Assembly: GCF_900102005.1 (NCBI RefSeq) | Contig: NZ_LT627736.1 | Coordinates: forward strand, 2,170,001-2,234,000 | Source: Microbacterium sp. LKL04 | GTDB taxonomy: Bacteria > Actinomycetota > Actinomycetes > Actinomycetales > Microbacteriaceae | Direction: 5' to 3' | Length of the DNA: 64,000 nt | Shown: positions 43,196 to 50,206 of the stretch, piece by piece | Layout: each line of letters opens with the position of its first letter | Position numbering within the stretch: position 1 is the stretch's first letter | Program-made: the position numbers and the translations under genes | The notes under the pieces: model-generated | The model's input: the letters and a program-made list of their open reading frames with translations, nothing else | What the model was told of the DNA's origin: nothing | Databases searched by the model: none

Positions 43196-43834
43196 TCAGG
43201 CGTGCCGGCGGCACCATTCGTACATGACGACCGCCGCGGCGGCCGAGGCGTTGATCGACCGGGTCGACCCGTACTGGGTGATCTCGACGACACCGGATGC
43301 CGCGGCCAGCGCCTCGGGCGAGAGCCCCGGACCTTCCTGCCCGAACAGCAGGACGCAGCGCTCAGGCAGGTCCGCCCGATCCACCGGCACCGACCCGTCG
43401 ACGTTGTCGATCGCGAGCACCGGCAGACCCGCGGCATCCGCCCATGCGGTGAAGGCCGCGACGTCCTCGTGGTGGCGGACGTGCTGGTACCGGTCGGTGA
43501 CCATCGCGCCGCGCCGGTTCCAGCGCCGCTTGCCGATGATGTGCACCTCGGCGGCCCCGAACGCGTTGGCGCTGCGCACGATCGAGCCGATGTTCATGTC
43601 GTGCTGCCAGTTCTCGATCGCGACGTGGAACGGATGCCGCTTCTCGTCGAGATCCGCCACGATCGCCGCCATCGTCCAGTAGCGGTACCGGTCGACGACA
43701 TTGCGTCGGTCCCCGTGCTCGAGCAGGTCGCGGTCGTAGCGCGGGTCGTCGGGCCACTCATCCCGGTCGCCCGGCCACGGCCCGACCCCCACCGGAAGCT
43801 GCGGTTCGGCGTCGGTGTCGGTGGGCTCTGGCAC
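43196..43834 (-). CDS. TrmH/SpoU (SPOUT) RNA 2'-O-methyltransferase
   Basis: 212 residues. SPOUT motif 1 is ENWQHDMNIGSIVRSANAFG, motif 2 LLFGQEGPGLS, and motif 3 ITQYGSTRSINASAAAAVVM. These form the knotted S-adenosylmethionine site that methylates ribose in tRNA or rRNA. The GTG start at 43834 has a -10-like TAGCCT (43846-43841) 6 bases upstream, indicating a leaderless message. Target nucleotide not determinable. Confidence 0.92.
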   Translation of the reverse strand: MPEPTDTDAEPQLPVGVGPWPGDRDEWPDDPRYDRDLLEHGDRRNVVDRYRYWTMAAIVADLDEKRHPFHVAIENWQHDMNIGSIVRSANAFGAAEVHIIGKRRWNRRGAMVTDRYQHVRHHEDVAAFTAWADAAGLPVLAIDNVDGSVPVDRADLPERCVLLFGQEGPGLSPEALAAASGVVEITQYGSTRSINASAAAAVVMYEWCRRHA

Positions 43835-43840
43835 CGATCC

Positions 43841-43846
43841 AGGCTA
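43841..43846 (-). promoter_or_regulatory. -10 hexamer of leaderless trmH-like gene
   Basis: TAGCCT on the minus strand, 6 bases before the GTG at 43834. Confidence 0.5.
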
Positions 43847-43891
43847 GTCCGCGCCCGCGCCCGCGCCCGGCCCGCGCGCACGCCCACCCGC

Positions 43892-43974
43892 GCCGAATCA
43901 CCGCCCCCGCGCCGAATCACCACCGAAAGGCGCGCATCCGGATGGTGACTCGGCAGCCCAGTGGTGATTCGGCG
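43892..43974. repeat. Four-arm palindromic repeat, family 1, copy 1
   Basis: GCCGAATCACC occurs twice (43892, 43911) and is followed by GGTGACTCGGC (43944) and GGTGATTCGGC (43963), their reverse complements, around the loop core AAGGCGCGCATCCGG. It lies between the divergent trmH-like and mntH genes. A second copy, in the opposite orientation, is at 49253-49334. Confidence 0.8.
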
Positions 43975-44034
43975 CCGGGAGGCGCCGCCCACGCCCCCGC
44001 GACGCCCCCGGCGACCCCCACTCGCCCCGTGCGC

Positions 44035-44060
44035 TAGATTTTTCGGTATGCCGAAAAATC
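44035..44060 (+). promoter_or_regulatory. mntH promoter with perfect palindrome across the start codon (probable MntR site)
   Basis: A -10-like TAGATT (44035-44040) sits 7 bases before the ATG at 44048. GATTTTTCGG (44037-44046) and CCGAAAAATC (44051-44060) are perfect arms around TATG, so the operator covers the -10, the predicted transcription start and the start codon. DtxR/MntR-family repressors bind such sites when manganese is plentiful; MntR is encoded 3.2 kb downstream. Confidence 0.75.
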
Positions 44061-45316
44061 CCCCGCCCGTCCGAACACGAGCGCGCGCGGCCTGGCTCCT
44101 GGGACCGGCACTCGTCGCAGGCGTGGCCTACCTCGACCCCGGCAACGTCGCGAGCAACATGACCGCGGGCGCCCGCTACGGCTACCTGCTGGTGTGGGTC
44201 GTCGTGCTCGGCAACGTGATGGCCTGGCTGATCCAGTACCTGTCGGCGAAGCTCGGCATCGTCACGGGCCGGAGCCTGCCCGAGCTCCTCGGCGCGCGCT
44301 TCCGCACGAACACCGCCCGCCGCGCGTACTGGCTGCAGGCCGAGCTCGTCGCGATGGCGACCGACGTCGCCGAGATCATCGGCGGCGCCGTCGCGCTCTG
44401 GCTGCTGTTCGGCGTGCCCCTCTTCTGGGGCGGGCTCATCACGGGGGCCGTCTCGATCGCGCTGCTGCTCATCCAGTCCCGTCGCGGCGCACGCAGCTTC
44501 GAGTTCGTGATCATCGGCCTCATGGTGATCATCGCTCTCGGCTTCACCTACGGCGTCTTCATCGGTCCCCCCGAGGCATCCGGCGTCGTGGAGGGCCTCC
44601 TGCCGCGCTTCGAGGGAACGGATTCGGTGCTGCTCGCGGCATCCATCCTCGGCGCCACGATCATGCCCCACGCGATCTACGCGCACAGCTCGCTCGCGCG
44701 CGACCGCTTCCGGCCGACCGAGATCCGCCGGACGGATGCCGCGGCCGCCGACGCCGCGATCGACACTCGCCGCGCGCTCCGCGCCACCCGCTGGGACGTG
44801 ACGATCGCGCTTGCCATCGCGGGCACGGTAAACCTCTGCATCCTGCTGCTCGCGGCGGCCAACCTCGCGGGCGTCCCCGGCACCGACAGCCTCGAGGGCG
44901 CGTATGCCGCGCTCCAGAACGGGATCGGACCCGTCGTCGCGACCCTGTTCGCCGTCGGTCTGCTCGCAAGCGGCCTGGCCAGCAGCGCGGTCGGAGCCTA
45001 CGCGGGAGCCGAGATCATGCACGGCCTGCTGCGCGTCCGCATCCCGCTCCTCGCCCGGCGCCTCGTGACACTCGTGCCGGCGCTCGCGATCCTCGCCGTC
45101 GGGGTCGACCCGACGCTCGCCCTGATCATCAGCCAGGTCGTGCTGAGCTTCGGCATCCCGTTCGCACTCGTCCCCCTGGTCGCGCTCACCGCGCAAGCGG
45201 ACGTGCTGGGCGGGTACCGCAACCGGGCATGGACGACGATCGCCGGCATCCTCGCGTCGGTCTTCCTCGTGACGCTCAACGGCCTACTGCTCTGGCTGAC
45301 CCTGTTCGGCCCATGA
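44048..45316 (+). CDS. mntH: Nramp-family manganese transporter
   Basis: 422 residues with about 11 helices. The metal-binding helix 1 is YLDPGNVASNM (DPGN), and helix 6 carries ATIMPHAIYAHSSLA (MPH). It imports manganese or iron with protons. The ATG at 44048 sits in a perfect palindrome that is probably the MntR operator. The C-terminus (WLTLFGP) falls inside a 20-bp sequence repeated at 47231: the gene end appears to have been rebuilt by an insertion, the ancestral end probably being LFGG followed by the TAA at 47254. Confidence 0.95.
   Translation: MPKNPPPVRTRARAAWLLGPALVAGVAYLDPGNVASNMTAGARYGYLLVWVVVLGNVMAWLIQYLSAKLGIVTGRSLPELLGARFRTNTARRAYWLQAELVAMATDVAEIIGGAVALWLLFGVPLFWGGLITGAVSIALLLIQSRRGARSFEFVIIGLMVIIALGFTYGVFIGPPEASGVVEGLLPRFEGTDSVLLAASILGATIMPHAIYAHSSLARDRFRPTEIRRTDAAAADAAIDTRRALRATRWDVTIALAIAGTVNLCILLLAAANLAGVPGTDSLEGAYAALQNGIGPVVATLFAVGLLASGLASSAVGAYAGAEIMHGLLRVRIPLLARRLVTLVPALAILAVGVDPTLALIISQVVLSFGIPFALVPLVALTAQADVLGGYRNRAWTTIAGILASVFLVTLNGLLLWLTLFGP
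45291..45310. repeat. 20-bp direct repeat, left copy (end of mntH)
   Basis: TCTGGCTGACCCTGTTCGGC, identical to 47231-47250. It forms codons near the end of mntH and marks the left edge of a 1.94-kb inserted module. Confidence 0.85.
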
Positions 45317-45334
45317 CGACAGGCCCGTCACGTG

Positions 45335-46357
45335 TCATCGCCGCCGGGTCGTCAGCAACTCCCAGTTGCCGGAACCGATGGCGACCTTCTGCTCGTGCGT
45401 GAATGGCGAATCCTCGAGAAAGCTGCGGCCGACGCCGGTAGAGGTGTCGAGGAAGGGAAAGTCATCGGGGCGAGTACCGAACGTGTAGGGGTAATCCGTC
45501 GAGTAGACCATCCGCTCGGTCCCGACGACCTCCGCGGTCCACCGCATGTAGCGCTGAGACACGGTGCCGCTCCCCGCGATCCAGAAGTTCTGGGCCCAGT
45601 AGTCGAGCAGCGGTCGCTCGAGTTTCGCGTTGCTCGCCATGATGCCGGTGTGGTCGAGATAGAACATCACCAACTCCCCCCAGTGCCCGGCGACGACCTG
45701 CAGATCGGGATGGCGGTCGAAGACGCCACTGAAGATCATGCGCATGTACTGGATCCCGAGGTCGTAGTACCAGCCGAGGCCCGCGGTAGCGAGGCCCATG
45801 CCGGCCGGGCCGAGGGCCGAGTAATAGGACTCGATGACCCCGGGCGTGGGCACCTGCGGGTGGAAGTGCAGGGGCACGCCGAGTTCCACGGCCTTCGCGT
45901 ACAGCTCGTCGTGGGCCGGCGAGTCAGCCAAGACGTCGCCGGTGCGGCCGTAGAGCATCGCTCCGACGAAGCCGAGCCGGTCGACGGCCCGCTCGAGCTC
46001 GGCCGCGGCGGCGGTCGGGTCGGCCGTGGGGATGGCGGCCCACGCCTGGAACCGGTTGGGATGTTCGGACACGATCGCGGCGAGGTGATCGTTCGCGTCG
46101 CGCGCGACGACGGGCGCGTCCGCTGCGGACAGATTCTGGACCCCGGGTGAATTCAGCGACAGGACGGCCACGTCGATCCCTTGATCGTCCATGTCGGCCA
46201 GGCGCTCCGCGCCGGTACTCCGGAGCCGGCGGGCGAACGGGTCGTCTCCCCACCCGGAGTGCGCGTTCGGCTGGACCCCCGAACGTTCCCACGCATCCAG
46301 CACCAGCGGGAGCGCGATGTGCTCTTCGAGCCCGACGATCTTGATCTTCTCTGGCAT
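45335..46357 (-). CDS. Amidohydrolase-2 family protein, gamma-resorcylate decarboxylase-like
   Basis: 340 residues. The N-terminal KIVGLEEHIALP supplies the metal-ligand Glu and His of the ACMSD/resorcylate decarboxylase group. Further ligands are in VPLHFHPQ and VVAGHWGE, and the catalytic Asp is in MVYSTDYPY. Relatives remove CO2 reversibly from hydroxylated benzoates. It is divergent from tetR over a strong 31-base dyad, so an aromatic substrate probably induces it. It lies within the segment bounded by the 20-bp repeat and has somewhat lower GC than the flanking genes. Confidence 0.87.
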   Translation of the reverse strand: MPEKIKIVGLEEHIALPLVLDAWERSGVQPNAHSGWGDDPFARRLRSTGAERLADMDDQGIDVAVLSLNSPGVQNLSAADAPVVARDANDHLAAIVSEHPNRFQAWAAIPTADPTAAAAELERAVDRLGFVGAMLYGRTGDVLADSPAHDELYAKAVELGVPLHFHPQVPTPGVIESYYSALGPAGMGLATAGLGWYYDLGIQYMRMIFSGVFDRHPDLQVVAGHWGELVMFYLDHTGIMASNAKLERPLLDYWAQNFWIAGSGTVSQRYMRWTAEVVGTERMVYSTDYPYTFGTRPDDFPFLDTSTGVGRSFLEDSPFTHEQKVAIGSGNWELLTTRRR

Positions 46358-46396
46358 GCCAATCCTCCGACGGTTAAATCGCCGCTAACGTCGGAG

Positions 46397-46427
46397 TGTT
46401 ACCGGTGATAATATCGACAGTAACACC
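46397..46427. promoter_or_regulatory. TetR operator between amidohydrolase and tetR genes
   Basis: A 31-base dyad with perfect outer arms GTGTTAC (46397-46403) and GTAACAC (46421-46427) and inner symmetry around GATAATATC. It lies 40 bases before the amidohydrolase start and 15 before tetR, placed to control both. Confidence 0.75.
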
Positions 46428-46441
46428 AACGCGGTATCGTT

Positions 46442-47206
46442 GTGAAGATGGGCGCGGGAGACGAGGACACACAGCGGCATCGCATACGGGAGATCATCCT
46501 CACGGCCGCCAGTGAACTCATCGCCGAGGGCGGCGCGGCCGCGATGACCACCCGTGCCGTTGCTATGCGGGCGGGCGTGCAAGCCCCCACGATCTACCGC
46601 CTGTTCGAGGACAAGCAGGGGCTGGTTCGGGCAGTCGCAGCCCACGTCCTCGAGACCTATGCCCGATCGAAGGATGTCGCCGACGACGACGACGACCCCG
46701 TTGTCGCTCTGGGGGCAGCATGGCGAGCGCACATCGACTTCGGCCTTGCCAACTCGGGTCTGTATCTCCTCATGAACGACGGCACGCATGCGACCCGACA
46801 GGCCGAGCACGACACGCCGTCGGGTGTCCCCGATGTCCTGACGACGCGCGTGCGAGCGATCGCCTCTGCCGGCATCCTGATGGTCCCGGAGGAACGAGCA
46901 GTAGACCTCATCCGCGCTGCGGGCGACGGAGTGATCCGCGCACTTCTGGCCGCGCGGGCCGATGCCGAGCGCATGTCCGTGCTGTCCGAGGACATGCTCA
47001 ACAGCGTCCTCGCACAGATCGTCCACAGCCGGGGCGAGACCCCTTCCCGCCCCGTCGATGCTCTCCTGATCCAGCTGCGAGCCGTGACCGACGAGCTGAC
47101 GGGTCTCAGCACTGCAGAGCAGGCGCTCCTTCGTGAATGGGTCGGCCGCAGCATCGACCGGCGAGCATCATCGGCGGGGAGCGCTGCCTCCTCCGACGCC
47201 CTCTAG
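46442..47206 (+). CDS. TetR/AcrR-family transcriptional regulator
   Basis: 254 residues. The N-terminal helix-turn-helix is REIILTAASELIAEGGAAAM, MTTRAVAMRAGVQAPTIYRL and FEDKQGLVRAVAAHVLE; the C-terminal helical ligand domain is unassigned. The GTG at 46442 is taken as start, with an ATG two codons later as alternative. It should repress itself and the divergent decarboxylase-like gene through the dyad at 46397-46427, responding to an aromatic compound. It is the second gene of the inserted module. Confidence 0.9.
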   Translation: MKMGAGDEDTQRHRIREIILTAASELIAEGGAAAMTTRAVAMRAGVQAPTIYRLFEDKQGLVRAVAAHVLETYARSKDVADDDDDPVVALGAAWRAHIDFGLANSGLYLLMNDGTHATRQAEHDTPSGVPDVLTTRVRAIASAGILMVPEERAVDLIRAAGDGVIRALLAARADAERMSVLSEDMLNSVLAQIVHSRGETPSRPVDALLIQLRAVTDELTGLSTAEQALLREWVGRSIDRRASSAGSAASSDAL

Positions 47207-47230
47207 ATCTTCGTACCCGTGGCGGCTGAG

Positions 47231-47250
47231 TCTGGCTGACCCTGTTCGGC
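47231..47250. repeat. 20-bp direct repeat, right copy (before mntR)
   Basis: Exact copy of 45291-45310. Read in the mntH frame it continues GGC GGA TAA, an in-frame stop, as expected for the original end of mntH just before mntR. Confidence 0.85.
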
Positions 47251-47253
47251 GGA

Positions 47254-47259
47254 TAATCT
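47254..47259 (+). promoter_or_regulatory. -10 hexamer of leaderless mntR
   Basis: TAATCT with a 7-base gap to the GTG at 47267. The presumed ancestral mntH stop codon TAA forms its first bases. Confidence 0.5.
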
Positions 47260-47266
47260 GGGGTCC

Positions 47267-47905
47267 GTGCCCGCGTCCACGGTCGACGACTATCTGAAGA
47301 CGATCTACCACCACACCGAGTGGCAGACCGATCCCGTCACCCCGTCGGTGCTGGCGGCCGAACTCGGACTCGCGCCCTCCTCTGTCACCGAGATGATCAA
47401 GAAGCTCGCGGCCCAAGGCCTCGTGTCGCACCGTCCCTACGGTCCGATCTCGCTGACGGATGCCGGGACCTCCCGCGCGACCGCGGTGATCCGTCGGCAT
47501 CGCCTCATCGAGACGTGGCTCGTCCGCGAGTTCGGCTACGCGTGGGATGAGGTGCACGACGAGGCCGAGGTGCTCGAGCACACGATCAGCGACCGACTGC
47601 TCGCCGGGATCGACGCGCGCCTCGGGCATCCGCGGTTCGACCCGCACGGCGACGCGATCCCCGGGCCGGACGGGAGCGTCGAGCGCGAGCCGTTCGTCCT
47701 GCTCGCCGAGGCGACGATCGGACACACCGGCCGCGTCCTGCGGGTCTCGGATCGGGACCCCGCACTGCTGCGCTCGCTCGAAGAGGTCGGCATCGACGTC
47801 GGGCACACGGTCACCGCGACGGGGCGCGACGCCGTGCAGATCGACGGCGGGCCGACGGTCGACCTGCCGGCCGCTGCCGCGCGCGCGGTGTGGCTCACCG
47901 CCTGA
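47267..47905 (+). CDS. mntR: DtxR/MntR-family metal-dependent repressor
   Basis: 212 residues. The N-terminal winged helix is STVDDYLKTIYHHTEW and LGLAPSSVTEMIKKLAAQGLVSH. The metal-binding and dimerisation domain follows (RRHRLIETWLVREFGYAWDEVHDEAEVLEH with Glu/His ligands), and a C-terminal SH3-like domain is present. It should bind the palindrome at 44037-44060 with manganese and shut down mntH. The GTG at 47267 is supported by the -10 hexamer 7 bases upstream. Confidence 0.92.
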   Translation: MPASTVDDYLKTIYHHTEWQTDPVTPSVLAAELGLAPSSVTEMIKKLAAQGLVSHRPYGPISLTDAGTSRATAVIRRHRLIETWLVREFGYAWDEVHDEAEVLEHTISDRLLAGIDARLGHPRFDPHGDAIPGPDGSVEREPFVLLAEATIGHTGRVLRVSDRDPALLRSLEEVGIDVGHTVTATGRDAVQIDGGPTVDLPAAAARAVWLTA

Positions 47906-47908
47906 CCG

Positions 47909-48058
47909 TCAGCCCGCGCTCTTCCCCGGGCGGCGCAGTGCCGCCCGCATCCAGAACTCCAGCCGGGAGTGGTCCGGGTCCAGCCAGATCCGCAGCCAGC
48001 TGAGCCCCATCGACCGCTCGCCCATGATCGTGCGCACCTCGTCGAGGATCTCGCGCAT
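47909..48058 (-). pseudogene. 49-codon ORF, probable remnant of a frameshifted small gene
   Basis: MREILDEVRTIMGERSMGLS... ends in WMRAALRRPGKSAG. It reads like real protein (amphipathic helices, Trp-rich middle) but has a poorly placed ribosome site and a TAG 8 codons upstream. An ATG in another frame at about 48096 (MNSGGDIAEATAG) leads directly into it if one base is added or lost near 48060. I do not recognise a family. The remaining spacer to 48157 is featureless. Confidence 0.35.
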
Positions 48059-48157
48059 CTCCCGCCGTCGCCTCAGCTATGTCGCCTCCCGAATTCATGA
48101 TCGGCGGACCGCACCCGCCGCGGCAAGACCCGGTGCGGCGACATCTACACGGCACCC

Positions 48158-49111
48158 TCAGCGCAGGCGGAGTTTGCGGCCCTTGAGGTAGGGCCATTCG
48201 GCACGGGTCGCGTGCTCGGCGTAGTGCCACATGCGGGCACCAACGTCGGGGTCGATCGTGACTCGCGGCGCGCGAACCTGCACGGGGGCGCCCGTGTACG
48301 TGTGCGCGGGACCCCAGTACTGGCCACCCTCGGCCTCGGGATCGACGAGTGCGCGGACCGGCGCCCACGCGCCGCTCTCCTTCGACTGCGAGACGGCGGC
48401 CTGCAGTCCGCCGACGAACCGCTTGCGTCGCGACGGCGCACTGACGCCGGCGATGCGTCGGGTCCGTCCGCCGAGCGAGTAGCCGGGGTGCGCGACGAGG
48501 CTCGAGACGGGGACGGATGCCGCGCGCAACCGACGGTCGGCCTCGAATCCGATGGCCGCGGTCGCGACCTTCGACTGCACGTAGGCGCGCCACGGGGTGT
48601 AGTCGTCGACCAGTTCGGGATCCACGGGATCCCACGGGAAGAGCTTCGTGGCGATGGAGCCGAGCCAGACCATGCGACCGCGGGCAGCGGCGAGGGCGGG
48701 GAGGAGGGCCCCGGCGAGCGCGTAGTGGCCGAGGGCATTGGTCGCGATGACGAGTTCGTGCCCGTCACGGGTCAGTTGGCGCGTCTTCGGCGGGTGCACG
48801 ATGCCGGCGTTGAGCATGACGCCGTGGAGTCCGACGCGGCCGCGCACGGTCGCCGCAGCGGCACGCACCGAGCCGAGATTGCTCGTGTCGAGCGCGAGCG
48901 TCTCGAGGTCGGCATCCGGCACCTGCGCGAGGACCGCGGCCCTGGCGCGGGACAGCTTCGACGGGTTCCGCGCCGTCATGATGACGTGCGCGCCCGCTCC
49001 CGCGAGCTGAAGGCACGAGAAGAACCCGAGGCCGGTGTTCGAGCCGGTGACGAGGTAGCGGCGGCCGCTCAGATCGGGGAGATCGTCGGGGTCCCAGTCG
49101 TCGCGCGCCAC
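48158..49111 (-). CDS. Short-chain dehydrogenase/reductase
   Basis: 317 residues. The nucleotide motif is YLVTGSNTGLGFFS, NAG lies in VMLNAGIVHPP, and the catalytic Tyr-Lys is WRAYVQSKVATAAI; the length is as in retinol-dehydrogenase-like SDRs. The GTG at 49111 is preferred: a -10-like TAGGGT (49124-49119) lies exactly 7 bases upstream, and the protein then begins ARDDWDPDDLPDLSGRRYLVTG. An ATG at 49162 with GGGAGG upstream would add 17 residues. Substrate unknown. Confidence 0.88.
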   Translation of the reverse strand: MARDDWDPDDLPDLSGRRYLVTGSNTGLGFFSCLQLAGAGAHVIMTARNPSKLSRARAAVLAQVPDADLETLALDTSNLGSVRAAAATVRGRVGLHGVMLNAGIVHPPKTRQLTRDGHELVIATNALGHYALAGALLPALAAARGRMVWLGSIATKLFPWDPVDPELVDDYTPWRAYVQSKVATAAIGFEADRRLRAASVPVSSLVAHPGYSLGGRTRRIAGVSAPSRRKRFVGGLQAAVSQSKESGAWAPVRALVDPEAEGGQYWGPAHTYTGAPVQVRAPRVTIDPDVGARMWHYAEHATRAEWPYLKGRKLRLR

Positions 49112-49118
49112 ATCCTCG

Positions 49119-49124
49119 ACCCTA
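49119..49124 (-). promoter_or_regulatory. -10 hexamer supporting the GTG start of the SDR gene
   Basis: TAGGGT on the minus strand, 7 bases before the GTG at 49111. Confidence 0.45.
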
Positions 49125-49252
49125 CGCTCGGCGGCTGTGCGCGGCATCCCCTTGCGCGGCATCCGCCGTGCCTCCCCGCACGCGCCACGCGGGTCCCGGC
49201 GTCCCGCCTCGCTCGCGCGCCGCGCCGCGCCGCGCCGCGTCCCGCCCTCGTC

Positions 49253-49334
49253 GCCGAATCACCACCCGAACGCCGAGTCACCATCCGAATGCGCGCCTTC
49301 CACCGGTGATTCGGCACGCGAGTGGTGATTCGGC
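49253..49334. repeat. Four-arm palindromic repeat, family 1, copy 2 (inverted)
   Basis: GCCGAATCACC (49253), GCCGAGTCACC (49272), GGTGATTCGGC (49305) and GGTGATTCGGC (49324). Read on the minus strand it matches 43892-43974 closely, including a core AAGGCGCGCATTCGG next to GATGGTGACTCGGC. It lies in the 314-base spacer between the SDR start and the small membrane gene; the rest of that spacer is very GC-rich with no other signal. Confidence 0.8.
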
Positions 49335-49425
49335 GCGCGGGACACCCACGCGCCCCGCCGCGCCCCGCCGCGCCCGCGCTCCGCGCCCCTCCGCACCGAG
49401 CCTGCATGCGTGGGAGAGTGGACGC

Positions 49426-49572
49426 ATGAGCGGACTCGAGCAGAACCTGCTGTTCGCCGTCGTCGGGCTGACGATGGTCACGTCGTTGGTGATCGTCGTC
49501 GTGCAGATGGTGCGGCGGCGCCGGGACGACGAGGACGACCGCAACCCGTGGGACGACCTCGAGCCCAAATAG
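49426..49572 (+). CDS. 48-residue single-helix membrane protein
   Basis: MSGLEQNLLFAVVGLTMVTS begins a protein with one membrane helix (about 8-29), then an RRRR stop-transfer run and an acidic tail (DDEDDRNPWDDLEPK). GGAGAG lies 7-12 bases before the ATG. It ends 3 bases before the pyrE stop on the other strand. Short proteins of this shape are common in Actinobacteria; function unknown. Confidence 0.65.
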   Translation: MSGLEQNLLFAVVGLTMVTSLVIVVVQMVRRRRDDEDDRNPWDDLEPK

Positions 49573-49575
49573 GAC

Positions 49576-50154
49576 CTACTGCGGCTGCAGCCCCAGGTCG
49601 TCGAGGTCGATCGCAGCGAGCCAGGTCAGGCCCTCGGCTTCGACGGCGGCCTGCGCTCCGGTCTTGCGGTCGACGATGACGGCGACGGCGACGGGCTCGG
49701 CACCTTCGCGGCGCAGCGCCTCGACCGCCTTGAGCGCCGACTGTCCCGTGGTCGAGGTGTCCTCGACCACGATGACGCGCTTGCCGACGACATCCGCTCC
49801 TTCGACCTGACGACCGCGGCCGTGGTCCTTGGGCTCCTTGCGGACGACGAAGGCGTCGAGCGGAGCGTCGGTGCGCGCCGACTCGTGCATGACGGCGTTG
49901 GCGATGGGGTCGGCGCCGAGCGTCAGACCGCCCACCGCGACGATGCCGTCGACGTCGCGGATGAGGTCGAGCATGATCCGCCCGATCGCGGGGGCCGCGC
50001 GGTGGTCGAGCGTGAGCTTGCGCATGTCGACGTAGTACGAGGCCCTCTTCCCGCTCGACAGGGTGAAGTCGCCGTGGAAAACGGCCTCTTCCTGGATGAG
50101 CGAGATGAGGCGCTGGCGATCGGCTTCGAGTTCGGGCGTGGAGGCGACGGTCAC
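49576..50154 (-). CDS. pyrE: Orotate phosphoribosyltransferase
   Basis: 192 residues. The PRPP-binding motif is RVIVVEDTSTTGQSALKAV, the flexible loop is RKEPKDHGRGRQVEG, and the N-terminal substrate region is FTLSSGKRASYYVDMRKL. It makes OMP from orotate and PRPP in pyrimidine synthesis. The GTG at 50154 is supported by TAGACT (50167-50162) exactly 7 bases upstream; longer readings lack support. It is divergent from the exonuclease III gene. Confidence 0.95.
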   Translation of the reverse strand: MTVASTPELEADRQRLISLIQEEAVFHGDFTLSSGKRASYYVDMRKLTLDHRAAPAIGRIMLDLIRDVDGIVAVGGLTLGADPIANAVMHESARTDAPLDAFVVRKEPKDHGRGRQVEGADVVGKRVIVVEDTSTTGQSALKAVEALRREGAEPVAVAVIVDRKTGAQAAVEAEGLTWLAAIDLDDLGLQPQ

Positions 50155-50206
50155 GGCACCGAGTCTACGACCGGCGGCGTCCGACGCCCGATCTAGGCTG
50201 GATCCC
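50155..50206. promoter_or_regulatory. Divergent pair of leaderless promoters, pyrE and exonuclease III
   Basis: Minus strand: TAGACT (50167-50162), 7 bases before the pyrE GTG. Plus strand: TAGGCT (50194-50199), 7 bases before the ATG at 50207. Only 52 bases separate the two start codons. Confidence 0.6.
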
